Shown: piece after piece, positions 16,424 to 26,226 of the stretch | How positions within the stretch are numbered: the first letter of the stretch is position 1 | Layout: each line of letters opens with the position of its first letter | NCBI RefSeq assembly: GCF_013778305.1 | Contig: NZ_JACEIC010000002.1 | Location: forward strand, 3,435,669 to 3,499,668 | DNA: 64,000 bases | Reading direction: 5' to 3' | DNA from: Nocardioides agri | Lineage (GTDB): Bacteria > Actinomycetota > Actinomycetes > Propionibacteriales > Nocardioidaceae | The notes under the pieces: generated by a model | Database searches by the model: none | What the model was told of the DNA's origin: nothing | What the model saw: the letters and a program-made list of their open reading frames with translations, nothing else | Position numbers and translations under genes: made by a program

Positions 16424-18079
16424 ATGACGTCCTTGCTCGAGGGGACCGACCGCCTGGTCACCCGTGGTACCGACATCGGTGCCCGCATCGACGGCCTCGA
16501 CGACGCCGCCCGGGCCGCCCGAGGCCGCCTCGACGACTCGCTCGTCGACGACGCGGCCGCGGTCGTCGACCGGGCCGCCGGCCGGCTGCGGCTCTCGGCC
16601 GCGCACACCGTGGTGGCGATCGCCGGCGCGACCGGGTCGGGCAAGTCCTCGACGTTCAACGCCCTGACCGGGCTCGAGCTCTCCGCCGTCGGTGTCCGCC
16701 GCCCCACCACGTCGTGGGCCACCGCCTGCGTGTGGGGCCGTGACGGCGCCGCCGAGCTGCTGAGCTGGCTGGGCATCGCCCCGCGGCACCAGACGACCCG
16801 CGACTCGATGCTCGACTCGGGCCGCCGCGCGCAGCAGGCCGAGCTCGACGGGGTCGTGCTGCTCGACCTCCCCGACCACGACTCCACCGAGGTCGCTCAC
16901 CACCTCGAGGTCGACCGGCTGGTCGGGCTCGCCGACCTGCTCGTGTGGGTCGTCGACCCGCAGAAGTACGCCGACGCCGCTCTCCACGATCGCTACCTCA
17001 AGCCGGCGGTCGAGCAGCAGGACGTCGTCATCGTGGTCCTCAACCACATCGACACCGTGCCCGAGGAGCGCCGGCAGTCGATGCTCGACGACGTGCGCCG
17101 CCTGCTCGACCAGGACGGCATGACCCGGGTGCCCGTGCTCCCGATCAGCGCGCGCAACGGCATCGGCGTCGCCGAGCTCAAGGCGGAGCTGGCCCGGCGG
17201 GCGGCCGAGAAGCGGTCCACCCGCACCCGCCTCGACGCCGACATCCACGAGGTCGCCGGCCGGCTGGCTGCCGCCAACGGTGACGCCCCGACCCGCGTCG
17301 TGGAGTCCGACCGCGTGACGGCGCTGGACGCGGCGTTCGCCGACGCTGCCGGCGTCCCGCTCGTCGTCGAGGCCGTCCAGCGCTCGGTCCGCCAGCGCGG
17401 CAACCGCGCCACCGGCTGGCCGGTCCTCGGCTGGATCTCCGGCATGAAGCCCGATCCGCTCAAGCACCTCGACCTCGACCTCGGCGACGACGGCGAGCGA
17501 CTCAGCGGGCGATCCCGCACCGCGCTGCCCGAGCCGACGCAGGTGCAGCGCGCCCGCGTCGACGACGAGGTGCGCTCCTTCGCCGACGACCTGACCAGCG
17601 GCATGACGCCGTCCTGGGTCGAGGCCGTACGCCGGGGCGCGGCGTCCCGCCTGGGCGACCTCGGCGACCGGCTCGACGAGGCGCTCGCCGGCACGGACCT
17701 CGGCGCGGCGAAGCTGCCCAGCTGGTGCGGTGTCGTGCGCGTGCTGCAGTGGTTGCTGCTGCTGGCCGCTCTGGGTGGTCTCGTGTGGACCGGTGTCCTG
17801 GTCGGCCAGGGCAAGCTGTCGGACGCCGACACCCCACAGGTCGCCGGTGTCGCGCTGGCGCTGGTGCTGCTCGTCGGGGGACTCGCGGGCGGCCTGCTGC
17901 TGGCGCTGGTGAGCCGGATCTTCGTCGCCGGCGCCGCCCGCAGCCGTGCGCGGCACGCTGACGAGCGGCTGCGCAGCGCCGTCAACGACGTCACGCACGA
18001 GCTCGTCGTCGAGCCGGTGGAGACCGAGCTGGCGGCGTACGCCGCGGTCCGCTCGGGCGTCGAGCGCGCCCTCGCCTGA
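16424..18079 (+). CDS. YfjP/dynamin-like membrane GTPase, second of pair
   Basis: The protein has 551 residues. The P-loop GATGSGKSS is near residue 69, switch II is LLDLPDHDS, G4 is LNHID and G5 lies in PISARNG. Two hydrophobic segments near residues 430-490 (WLLLLAALGGLVWTGVLVG and a Gly-Leu-rich second helix) form a hairpin anchor. The last about 50 residues are soluble. It is a membrane-bound GTPase related to its upstream neighbour, 100 bp away, so both are probably expressed together. A GAGGGAG ribosome-binding site precedes the ATG. Confidence 0.82.
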   Translation: MTSLLEGTDRLVTRGTDIGARIDGLDDAARAARGRLDDSLVDDAAAVVDRAAGRLRLSAAHTVVAIAGATGSGKSSTFNALTGLELSAVGVRRPTTSWATACVWGRDGAAELLSWLGIAPRHQTTRDSMLDSGRRAQQAELDGVVLLDLPDHDSTEVAHHLEVDRLVGLADLLVWVVDPQKYADAALHDRYLKPAVEQQDVVIVVLNHIDTVPEERRQSMLDDVRRLLDQDGMTRVPVLPISARNGIGVAELKAELARRAAEKRSTRTRLDADIHEVAGRLAAANGDAPTRVVESDRVTALDAAFADAAGVPLVVEAVQRSVRQRGNRATGWPVLGWISGMKPDPLKHLDLDLGDDGERLSGRSRTALPEPTQVQRARVDDEVRSFADDLTSGMTPSWVEAVRRGAASRLGDLGDRLDEALAGTDLGAAKLPSWCGVVRVLQWLLLLAALGGLVWTGVLVGQGKLSDADTPQVAGVALALVLLVGGLAGGLLLALVSRIFVAGAARSRARHADERLRSAVNDVTHELVVEPVETELAAYAAVRSGVERALA

Positions 18080-18190
18080 CCGACACCTGACCGGCGTCTG
18101 ACCGGCCTCTTTCCGTCCACAGGGCGCCCCGAGACACGGCTCTGCACAGGCCGGGAACCGGACCAGCCGCGTTGTCGGCGCCGGCCCGGA

Positions 18191-18224
18191 GTCTCGATCC
18201 ATCCACCCGGATCGAGACGAGGAG
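18191..18224 (+). promoter_or_regulatory. Hairpin abutting the ssb ribosome-binding site
   Basis: GTCTCGATCC (18191-18200) and GGATCGAGAC (18209-18218) form a perfect 10-bp stem with an 8-nt loop. The Shine-Dalgarno GAGGAG (18219-18224) begins on the next base and the ATG is at 18231. A folded leader would stack directly against the 30S landing site, so it could control translation or bind a protein as DNA. Confidence 0.6.
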
Positions 18225-18230
18225 TCCCTC

Positions 18231-18644
18231 ATGACCGACAGCACCATCACCGTCCGCGGCTGGCTCGGCGCCGACGTGCAGCTGCGCGCGGCCGCCGGAG
18301 TCCCGGTGGCGAGCTTCCGGCTCGCGTGCACGCCGCGGCGGTTCAACCGCCGCACCGAGACCTGGTCCGACGGCCTCACGCAGTGGTACACCGTGAGCGC
18401 CTGGCGCGGCCTCGCCGACAACTGCGCCGCCTCCCTGCGTCGAGGCGACCCGGTCGTCGTGCACGGCCGGCTCGAGGCGCGCACCTACGTCAACGCCAAC
18501 GGCGTCGAGGTGCTCAGCCTCGAGATCGACGCGCTGCACGTGGGCCACGACCTCAGCCGCGGCACCACGGTGTTCACCCGCGCACCGCGCAGCGAGCCCG
18601 ACACGGCGGCCTCGGAGGCGGCGACCCCCGAGGCCGCGGCGTGA
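18231..18644 (+). CDS. ssb: Accessory single-stranded DNA-binding protein
   Basis: The protein has 137 residues. The OB fold of bacterial SSB spans about 1-110, with TVRGWLGADVQLR, ASFRLACTPRR, WYTVSAWRGLADN and VVVHGRLEARTY. The tail is only about 25 residues, Ala/Glu/Thr-rich, and ends ATPEAAA. The acidic Asp-Asp-hydrophobic tip that recruits replication partners is absent. It is therefore probably a paralogue, like the second SSB of Streptomyces, rather than the replisome SSB, and no rpsF/rpsR genes flank it. The start is fixed by a good GAGGAG site. Confidence 0.88.
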   Translation: MTDSTITVRGWLGADVQLRAAAGVPVASFRLACTPRRFNRRTETWSDGLTQWYTVSAWRGLADNCAASLRRGDPVVVHGRLEARTYVNANGVEVLSLEIDALHVGHDLSRGTTVFTRAPRSEPDTAASEAATPEAAA

Positions 18645-18771
18645 CCGCAGTCCCGCGAAGGGGTCCAGACCCGCCAGGCGGGCTGCGGACGACCACCGGC
18701 AGCCCGGCGACGGTCAGCGGTGCGTGGATGGCCGACACGGGCGGGCCCTCCGTCGGGCCTGACCTCCCGGT

Positions 18772-18789
18772 GGAGGGCCGTCACCCTCC
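18772..18789. repeat. Inverted repeat in the ssb-ettA gap
   Basis: GGAGGG (18772-18777) and CCCTCC (18784-18789) pair around 6 nt. With a second GC palindrome at 18670-18682 it may end the ssb transcript. No T-tract follows. Confidence 0.3.
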
Positions 18790-18846
18790 CGACGCCGAGC
18801 ACCCCGATCAGGTCTCACGGGCATTTGCCAACTAGGCTCCCTGACC

Positions 18847-20529
<1,683 letters not shown>

Positions 20530-20557
20530 CCCGCGACCGACCCACCCGGTTCGCGGC

Positions 20558-21052
20558 CTACCTGATCTCCATCTCCGGGTGGGCCGCGACCAGGTGGTCG
20601 GCCACGGCGTTCATCACCCGCCCGACGGCGGCGAAGTCCTCGGGGCTGACCAGGTCGACCAGGTGCTCCCTGACGCCGGCGACGTGCAGCGGCGCCATCC
20701 GCTGGATGAGGTCCCAGCCCCGGTCGGTCATCTGGCAGACCACGCCCCGGCCGTCCTCGGGCGACTTGTCCCGGATCACCAGCCCGGCGTGCTCCATCCT
20801 CGTCACCGTGTGGGTGACCCGGCTCCGGCTGTGCGCGAGGGCGTCGGCGAGCTGCGCCATCCGCATCCGCCGGCCGTCGCGCTCGGACAGCCGGACCAGG
20901 ATCTCGTACTCCACGAGCGAGAGGTCGCAGCCGCGGCGCAGGTCGTCGTCCAGGCGCCCGAGGAGCAGGGTCATGCCCATCACGAGGGCACGCCACGACT
21001 GCTGCTGGTCGTCGTCGAGCCAGATGGTCTCGTCCTCACCCGAGTCGGTCAC
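20558..21052 (-). CDS. MarR-family transcriptional regulator
   Basis: The protein has 164 residues. The winged helix-turn-helix lies at about 45-115, with LSLVEYEILVRLSE, the recognition region RMAQLADALAHSRSRVTHTV, and the wing DGRGVVCQMTDRG. It should dimerise through both termini and repress or activate a nearby gene on ligand binding. The likely local target is the divergent winged-helix gene 49 bp away. I see no convincing palindrome in that short gap. Confidence 0.9.
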   Translation of the reverse strand: MTDSGEDETIWLDDDQQQSWRALVMGMTLLLGRLDDDLRRGCDLSLVEYEILVRLSERDGRRMRMAQLADALAHSRSRVTHTVTRMEHAGLVIRDKSPEDGRGVVCQMTDRGWDLIQRMAPLHVAGVREHLVDLVSPEDFAAVGRVMNAVADHLVAAHPEMEIR

Positions 21053-21101
21053 GCGGGCAGTCTAGGGCGGCGCTGTCGGTGGTTCCCGGCACCATGGGCC
21101 C

Positions 21102-22190
21102 ATGAGCGTGCCGACGACCGTGTCCCGCGATCAGGTGCTGCGCTTCCGGGTCGCCGCCCACGAGCTCGACCGCGAGGGCGAGCACGACGACGCAGCCGTC
21201 CTCGACCTCGGCGTGCAGGACACCGGGCCCGACGGGTCCGGCTGGGCACTCGCGGTCCGGGGCGCCGCGGTGCCGGCCGAGCGCCTGGTGCTCGCGTGGT
21301 CGCTGCGCGGCGCCCCGCACGCCTACCGGCGTGCCGAGGCGGCGCAGGTCGCCGCGGCGGTCGCGCCGTGGAGCGAGGCCGACGCCGCCAAGCGGATCTT
21401 CGACGCCGCGCGTCCGCTCAGAGCGGCCGGCATCCCCGTGCTCGACGCGCTGGACCACATCGCCACCGAGATGCGCGAGATCGCCGCGCGGCCGGTGGTG
21501 AAGGGCGAGATGTCCGGTGCCCTGACCGAGCGGCTCGACGAGCCCTACCTGCGCTGGTGCCGTCCGTGCCAGGCGACGCACGTCTACGAGCAGCCGTTCC
21601 GGGTCGCCGCGCTCCAGGCCGGACTCGAGCTCGAGCCCGGCACCTCGCCGCCGGTGGTGCGTCGCATCCCCGGCTGGCGCGGGCCGGCGAAACGGGTGCC
21701 CGAGCACCTCGACCCGGTGCGCGCGGTGGTGCGCCTGCTCGGCCCGGCCGACCCCACCCTGGTCGCGGGGTACGTCGACAGCCCGGTCGCCGAGGTCAAG
21801 GCCCGCTGGCCCGAGGACGTGGTGCCGGTCGAGGTCGCCGGGCGGCGGCTGGACGTGCTCGCCGAGGACCTCGACGCCCTGAAGGACCCGCCGCCGTTCG
21901 CCGGCGTCCGCCTGCTCGGGCCGTTCGACCTCTTCCTCCAGGGCCGCGACCGCGAGCTCGTCGTGCCCGACCCCGCGGCCCGCAAGGACCTGTGGCGCAC
22001 GCTGGGCCGCCCGGGCGGCGTGCTCGTCGGTGGAGAGCTGGTCGGCTCCTGGCGTCCGCGCAGCAAGGGCCGCAGGCTGCAGGTCGCCGTCACCGTCTGG
22101 GACGGCTCGGCCGTGCCCGACGGAGTGGCCGAGCAGGCAGAACGCCTGGCCGCGTTCCGCGGCCAGGCGTTCGACGGGTTCGAGCAGTAG
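21102..22190 (+). CDS. Winged helix DNA-binding protein (AlkZ/HTH_42-like)
   Basis: The protein has 362 residues. The architecture matches the HTH_42 (DUF1006) family, whose characterised member AlkZ/YcaQ is a DNA glycosylase that unhooks interstrand crosslinks. Indicators are the N-terminal VLRFRVAAHELD, the central LRWCRPCQATHVYEQPFR and the C-terminal LLGPFDLFLQGRDRELVVPD region. AlkZ carries a catalytic QxQ motif, and no such motif stands out here, so glycosylase activity is unproven. Its stop is 3 bp from that of the convergent thiolase gene. Confidence 0.8.
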   Translation: MSVPTTVSRDQVLRFRVAAHELDREGEHDDAAVLDLGVQDTGPDGSGWALAVRGAAVPAERLVLAWSLRGAPHAYRRAEAAQVAAAVAPWSEADAAKRIFDAARPLRAAGIPVLDALDHIATEMREIAARPVVKGEMSGALTERLDEPYLRWCRPCQATHVYEQPFRVAALQAGLELEPGTSPPVVRRIPGWRGPAKRVPEHLDPVRAVVRLLGPADPTLVAGYVDSPVAEVKARWPEDVVPVEVAGRRLDVLAEDLDALKDPPPFAGVRLLGPFDLFLQGRDRELVVPDPAARKDLWRTLGRPGGVLVGGELVGSWRPRSKGRRLQVAVTVWDGSAVPDGVAEQAERLAAFRGQAFDGFEQ

Positions 22191-22193
22191 CGA

Positions 22194-23408
22194 CTACATC
22201 CGCTCTAGGATCAGCGCCATGCCCTGGCCGCCACCGACGCACATGGTGATCAGGCCGGTGGACTTGTCGTGCCAGTCCAGCGAGTTCAGCATCGTGTTCT
22301 GCAGGCGGGCGCCGGTCATGCCGAACGGGTGGCCCACCGCGATCGCGCCGCCGTTGACGTTGAGGCGGTCGATGTCGATGCCGAGGTCCTGGTAGGACGG
22401 CACGACCTGCGCGGCGAACGCCTCGTTGATCTCGACCAGGTCGATGTCACCGATGCTCATCTTCGCGTTGGCCAGCGCCCGCTTGGTCGCCTCGACCGGG
22501 CCGAGGCCCATGATCTCGGGGGAGAGGCCCGAGACGCCGGTGGCGACGATGCGCGCGAGCGGCTTCGCGCCGAGCTCGGCGGCCTTGGTGTCCGACATGA
22601 TGACCACGGCCGCGGCGCCGTCGTTGAGCGCGCAGCAGTTGCCGGCGGTCACGACGCCGTCGGGGCGGAAGACGGGCTTGAGGTCCTTGATCCCGTCGTA
22701 GGTCACCCCCGCGCGCGGGCCGTCGTCCTGGGTCACCTCGACACCGTCGGGCGTGGTGACCGGCGTGATCTCGCGGGCCCAGAAGCCGTCGTTGATCGCC
22801 TTCTCGGCGAGGTTCTGCGAGCGCACGCCGAACTCGTCGAGCTCCTGACGGCTCAGGCCCCGCAGCCGGGCGACGTTCTCGGCGGTCTGACCCATCGCGA
22901 TGTAGGCGTCCGGCAGCAGGCCGTCCTCACGCGGGTCGTGCCAGTCGATGCCACCCTCGGCCATCTTGACCGTGCGCGCCTCGGCGTCGGCGTAGAGCGG
23001 GTTCTTGGTGTCGGGCCAGTGGTCGGACGTGCCCTTGGCGAACCGCGAGACCGTCTCGACGCCTGCGGAGACGAAGATGTCGCCCTCGCCGGCCTTGATG
23101 GCGTGGAACGCCATCCGGGTGGTCTGCACCGACGAGGCGCAGTAGCGGGTGATCGTCGCGCCGGGGACCAGGTCCATCCCGTTGAGCACGTTGACGATGC
23201 GCGCCATGTTGTTGCCGGACTCACCGCCCGGCAGGCCGCACCCGAGGTAAACGTCGTCGACGGTGTTGGGGTCGAGCCCCTCCACCTTGTCCAGGGCCGT
23301 CTTGATGATCAGCGCGGAGAGGTCGTCGGGGCGGAACTGCGTCAGCGAGCCCTTGTTGGCCCGGCCGATCGGCGAGCGGGCGGCGGAAACGATGACTGCC
23401 TCGGGCAT
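22194..23408 (-). CDS. fadA: Acetyl-CoA C-acyltransferase (thiolase)
   Basis: The protein has 404 residues, the standard thiolase length. The nucleophilic Cys is in ITRYCASSVQTTRMA near residue 87, and the later motifs are VEINEAFAAQ, GGAIAVGHPFGMTGAR and MCVGGGQG, which holds the second catalytic Cys. It cleaves 3-ketoacyl-CoA in beta-oxidation or, in reverse, condenses acyl-CoAs. The TetR gene lies immediately upstream on the same strand (78 bp) and may regulate it. Confidence 0.94.
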   Translation of the reverse strand: MPEAVIVSAARSPIGRANKGSLTQFRPDDLSALIIKTALDKVEGLDPNTVDDVYLGCGLPGGESGNNMARIVNVLNGMDLVPGATITRYCASSVQTTRMAFHAIKAGEGDIFVSAGVETVSRFAKGTSDHWPDTKNPLYADAEARTVKMAEGGIDWHDPREDGLLPDAYIAMGQTAENVARLRGLSRQELDEFGVRSQNLAEKAINDGFWAREITPVTTPDGVEVTQDDGPRAGVTYDGIKDLKPVFRPDGVVTAGNCCALNDGAAAVVIMSDTKAAELGAKPLARIVATGVSGLSPEIMGLGPVEATKRALANAKMSIGDIDLVEINEAFAAQVVPSYQDLGIDIDRLNVNGGAIAVGHPFGMTGARLQNTMLNSLDWHDKSTGLITMCVGGGQGMALILERM

Positions 23409-23486
23409 GGGATCTCCGTTCGATGGATCGGTGCGGCTGCGGGAGCCACAGTAGACGCTGCGGCCGGCCTCCAGGTGAGGCGTAGG

Positions 23487-24116
23487 TCACGCGACGGGGG
23501 CGCTGCTGAGGGACTCACCGAGCAGCGCCATCGACTGCTCCAGGAAGGAGCGCCGATCCGCCGGCGGCCGGAGCAGCGCGGCGAGCAGCACGCCGTCGTA
23601 CGACGCGACGAGAGCCTCGGCCGACAGGCCGCCCTGCTCCTTGCCCGCCGCGCACATGATCTGGTCCACGATGGTCACCAGGCGCGCCCGGTGGTCGACC
23701 AGCAGGGCGCGGAGGTCCGCGTCGCGACTCGCGGCCAGGGTCAGCTCGAGCCGGGCGATCAGCAGCTCACGCTGGTCCAGCCACTGCAGGAAGAGGTCGA
23801 CGGCGGCGCCGACGGTGGTCGCCTCGTCGGGGCTGGCCGCCTGCATCCGCGCGGCGAGCTCGTCGACGTCGGTGAGCAGCGCGTCCGAGACGTAGGACGC
23901 GAGCGCCGCCTGCAGCGCCTGCCGGGTGCGCCAGTACGCCGAGCAGCTGCCCTCCGGGAGCCCGGCCCGCCGGTCCACCGCGCGGTGGGTCAAGCCCTTG
24001 AGGCCCTCGTCGGCGATCACGTGCTGCGCGGCCTCGAGCAGCTGGCGGCGGCGGGGCGAGAGGGGCGCCGTCGCGTGGGGCTGGTCGGTGACCACGGGGG
24101 CACGGGGGTCGGGCAT
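23487..24116 (-). CDS. TetR-family transcriptional regulator
   Basis: The protein has 209 residues. The N-terminal helix-turn-helix (about 20-65) reads RRRQLLEAAQHVIADEGL followed by LTHRAVDRRAGLPEGSCSAYW. The C-terminal ligand domain includes a TetR_C-like QWLDQRELLIARLELTLAAS. The divergent promoter of the small membrane-peptide gene contains overlapping inverted repeats just after its -10 box, a good candidate operator for this protein. It may also control the thiolase downstream. The ligand is unknown; acyl-CoA or a lipophilic compound is plausible from the neighbours. Confidence 0.9.
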   Translation of the reverse strand: MPDPRAPVVTDQPHATAPLSPRRRQLLEAAQHVIADEGLKGLTHRAVDRRAGLPEGSCSAYWRTRQALQAALASYVSDALLTDVDELAARMQAASPDEATTVGAAVDLFLQWLDQRELLIARLELTLAASRDADLRALLVDHRARLVTIVDQIMCAAGKEQGGLSAEALVASYDGVLLAALLRPPADRRSFLEQSMALLGESLSSAPVA

Positions 24117-24161
24117 GGGGTCCTTCGGATCGGGCTGTGACTGCGGACACTACTCCGGCAC

Positions 24162-24190
24162 TTGCCTGGTGATCGCGAAGAGCGTACGTT
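24162..24190 (+). promoter_or_regulatory. Promoter of the 59-aa membrane peptide gene
   Basis: TTGCCT (24162-24167) and TACGTT (24185-24190) are separated by exactly 17 bp. The expected transcription start, near 24197, falls inside the inverted repeats at 24189-24219, so a bound repressor would block initiation. Confidence 0.6.
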
Positions 24191-24219
24191 CTACATCAGT
24201 AGAAACTACAAATGTAGAA
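24189..24219. promoter_or_regulatory. Nested inverted repeats, candidate TetR operator
   Basis: Three palindromes overlap. TTCTACAT (24189-24196) pairs with ATGTAGAA (24212-24219). TTCTAC pairs with GTAGAA within 24189-24204. CTACA pairs with TGTAG within 24206-24217. The block is AT-rich in very GC-rich DNA and sits between the -10 box and the AGGAG site. Confidence 0.65.
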
Positions 24220-24229
24220 GGAGAGTCAG

Positions 24230-24409
24230 ATGGTCCTCGTCAGCACCACCGTCGCCGTCCTGGCCTACGTCGTCCTCGCCGTGGCCGTCGTCGTCGGCAT
24301 CATCGCCCTCGCCGCCATCGCGGAGTTCGTGGTCACCAACCGCAAGGAGCGCCTGGCCAGCCACGACTCGATCCGCCACTACTACGGCAGCTTCGTCCTC
24401 GCTCGCTGA
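24230..24409 (+). CDS. 59-aa single-pass membrane peptide (hypothetical)
   Basis: The ATG at 24230 follows AAGGAGAG with good spacing. The peptide starts MVLVSTTVAVLAYVVLAVAV, continues as one long hydrophobic helix to about residue 35, and then has a basic cytoplasmic-type tail with NRKERLASHDSIRHYY. No cleavage site is apparent, so it is probably an anchored peptide. It is controlled by a strong promoter with an embedded palindrome, opposite a TetR gene, and so is probably induced by the TetR ligand. No family is recognised. Similar TetR-linked small membrane proteins often go unannotated. Confidence 0.7.
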   Translation: MVLVSTTVAVLAYVVLAVAVVVGIIALAAIAEFVVTNRKERLASHDSIRHYYGSFVLAR

Positions 24410-24464
24410 GCCGACCGCCGGACGCCGCGGCTGAGAGGCCGGCGCGTCTGGCAGCATCAGTGCG

Positions 24465-25316
24465 GTGCGGCACCGCTACGAATGCCCGATGCGCTGGGCC
24501 GACATGGACCAGCTCGGGCACATCAACAACGTCGTCTACGTGGACTACCTCCAGGAGGCCCGCGTCGACATGCTGCGCACCCACGGCCCCGCCGCCCGCA
24601 CCGGCGACCTGGCCGAGGGCGTGGTCGTGGTCCGCCACGAGGTCACCTACGTCGCCCCACTGCACTTCGGGTTCCGCCCGGTCAGCATCGAGTCCTGGGT
24701 GACCGAGATCCGGGCGGCGTCCTTCACGATCGCCTACGAGATCTTCCACGACCTCCCCGACGGGGAGCGCCGCGTCTACGTCCGGGCGAAGACCGTGCTC
24801 ACGCCGTACGTCTTCGCCACCGAGCGCCCCCGACGGCTCACGTCCGTCGAGCGCGAGACGCTCGACACCTTCCTGGAGCCCGAGCAGTCCCAGCGGCCCG
24901 CGCCGCTCGCCGCGCAGCCGGAGCGCGCGCTGCACTACCCCGTCCAGGTCCGGTTCTCCGACGTCGACGTCTACGGTCACGTCAACAACGTGAAGTACTT
25001 CGAGTACTTCCAGGAGGCCCGCATCTCCGGCATCTCGCAGATGTGGGAGGGCCTGGACCACATCACCCTCGTCGTCGCCCAGACCGACGTGGACTACCGG
25101 GTGCCGATCCTCTTCCGCGCCGAGCCGTACGACGCGTGGTCGTGGATCACCCGGATCGGGCAGCGCTCCGCGACCATCGAGTCCGTGGTCGCCGACGGCG
25201 AGGTGGTGCTCGCCCGCGCCACGGTCACCATCGTCTTCTTCGACCAGGCGACCCAGCGCTCGACGGTCCCGCCGGAGGAGTACCTCGACCGGCTGCGCGA
25301 GTGGCAGCCCGCCTGA
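24465..25316 (+). CDS. Double-hotdog acyl-CoA thioesterase
   Basis: The protein has 283 residues starting at a GTG. Two 4HBT hotdog folds are fused. The first has MRWADMDQLGHINNVVYVDY (residues about 9-28), and the second has RFSDVDVYGHVNNVKYFEYF (about 165-184). Each contains the catalytic Asp of the YbgC/4-hydroxybenzoyl-CoA thioesterase family. A tandem fusion makes one pseudo-dimer. It should hydrolyse acyl-CoA, but chain preference is unknown. The position after the TetR-regulated peptide and near a thiolase suggests lipid metabolism. Confidence 0.88.
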   Translation: MRHRYECPMRWADMDQLGHINNVVYVDYLQEARVDMLRTHGPAARTGDLAEGVVVVRHEVTYVAPLHFGFRPVSIESWVTEIRAASFTIAYEIFHDLPDGERRVYVRAKTVLTPYVFATERPRRLTSVERETLDTFLEPEQSQRPAPLAAQPERALHYPVQVRFSDVDVYGHVNNVKYFEYFQEARISGISQMWEGLDHITLVVAQTDVDYRVPILFRAEPYDAWSWITRIGQRSATIESVVADGEVVLARATVTIVFFDQATQRSTVPPEEYLDRLREWQPA

Positions 25317-25317
25317 G

Positions 25318-25692
25318 TCACTCGAAGGTGTTCACCATGAACTGCGCCGCGTGGGTCACGTAGTCCCAGAACTGCCGGTCCTGCTCCGGGGTCAGCTCGA
25401 CCGCGTCGAGGCCGGCGCGGAAGTGCGTCAGCCAGTGCTCCTTGGCCTCCGGCGTGACCGCGAACGGCGCATGCCGCATCCGCAGCCGCGGGTGGCCGCG
25501 ATTGTCGGAGTACGTCGTCGGACCGCCCCAGTACTGGATCAGGAAGTAGAGGAAGCGCTCCTCGGCCGGGCCGAGGTCCTCCTCGGGGTACAGCGGTCGC
25601 AGCACCGGGTCCTCGGCGACGCCTTCGTAGAACGTGGCCACGATCCGTCGGAACGTCTCGAAGCCACCGATCTCCTCGTAGAACGTCGTCAC
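25318..25692 (-). CDS. glbO: Group II truncated hemoglobin
   Basis: The protein has 124 residues from the GTG at 25690-25692, which CACAAT precedes by 6 nt, so a leaderless transcript is likely. The truncated globin fold shows FYEEIGG, the conserved FRRIVATFYEGVAEDPVLRP, then YWGGPTTYSDNRGHPRLRMRH, where the proximal His and the group II Trp region fall. Group II members (GlbO) bind O2 and may detoxify NO or peroxide. It converges on the thioesterase with stops 1 bp apart. Confidence 0.93.
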   Translation of the reverse strand: MTTFYEEIGGFETFRRIVATFYEGVAEDPVLRPLYPEEDLGPAEERFLYFLIQYWGGPTTYSDNRGHPRLRMRHAPFAVTPEAKEHWLTHFRAGLDAVELTPEQDRQFWDYVTHAAQFMVNTFE

Positions 25693-25792
25693 GGTCCCAT
25701 TGTGACGGTGCCCCGGTGAGGCCCTGACACCGGCGTGCAAGACTCGCGACAACGCAGTGTTCCGAGTCCACCGCACGAGGAGTGATCACCAC

Positions 25793-26218
25793 ATGCCCAC
25801 GACCCGCACCGCCACCACGCACTGGGAGGGCACCCTGTTCGAGGGCGCCGGCCAGGTCACGCTGGAGTCCTCCGGCATCGGCACCTACGACGTCTCCTGG
25901 CCCTCCCGCGCCGAGGAGGCCAACGGCAAGACCAGCCCCGAGGAGCTCATCGCCGCGGCGCACTCGTCCTGCTTCTCGATGGCGTTCTCCAACGGCCTCG
26001 CCAAGGCCGGCACGCCCGCGACCACGCTGGACACCCAGGCCGCGGTCGAGTTCACCCCCGGCACCGGCATCACCGGCATCAAGCTGACGGTCCGCGGCGT
26101 CGTCGAGGGCATCAGCAACGAGGACTTCGTGGCCGCCGCCGAGGCCGCGAAGGAGGGCTGCCCGGTGAGCCAGGCGCTCACGGGCACCACGATCACGCTG
26201 GACGCCGCGCTCGCCTGA
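25793..26218 (+). CDS. osmC: OsmC-family peroxiredoxin
   Basis: The protein has 141 residues. The ATG at 25793 is preceded by GAGGAG. The two catalytic cysteines are in HSSCFSMAF (about residue 60) and GCPVSQAL (about 123), and the active-site context TSPEELIAAAHSSC is typical of OsmC. It reduces organic hydroperoxides with thiol recycling. Divergent from the hemoglobin gene, it belongs to an oxidative-stress pair. Its stop lies 8 bp from the MscS stop. Confidence 0.94.
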   Translation: MPTTRTATTHWEGTLFEGAGQVTLESSGIGTYDVSWPSRAEEANGKTSPEELIAAAHSSCFSMAFSNGLAKAGTPATTLDTQAAVEFTPGTGITGIKLTVRGVVEGISNEDFVAAAEAAKEGCPVSQALTGTTITLDAALA

Positions 26219-26226
26219 CGCGCCGG

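Noticed and set aside
18231..18644. The replisome SSB
   Set aside because: It is short, lacks the acidic C-terminal tip and is not flanked by rpsF and rpsR as the main ssb gene is in actinobacteria.
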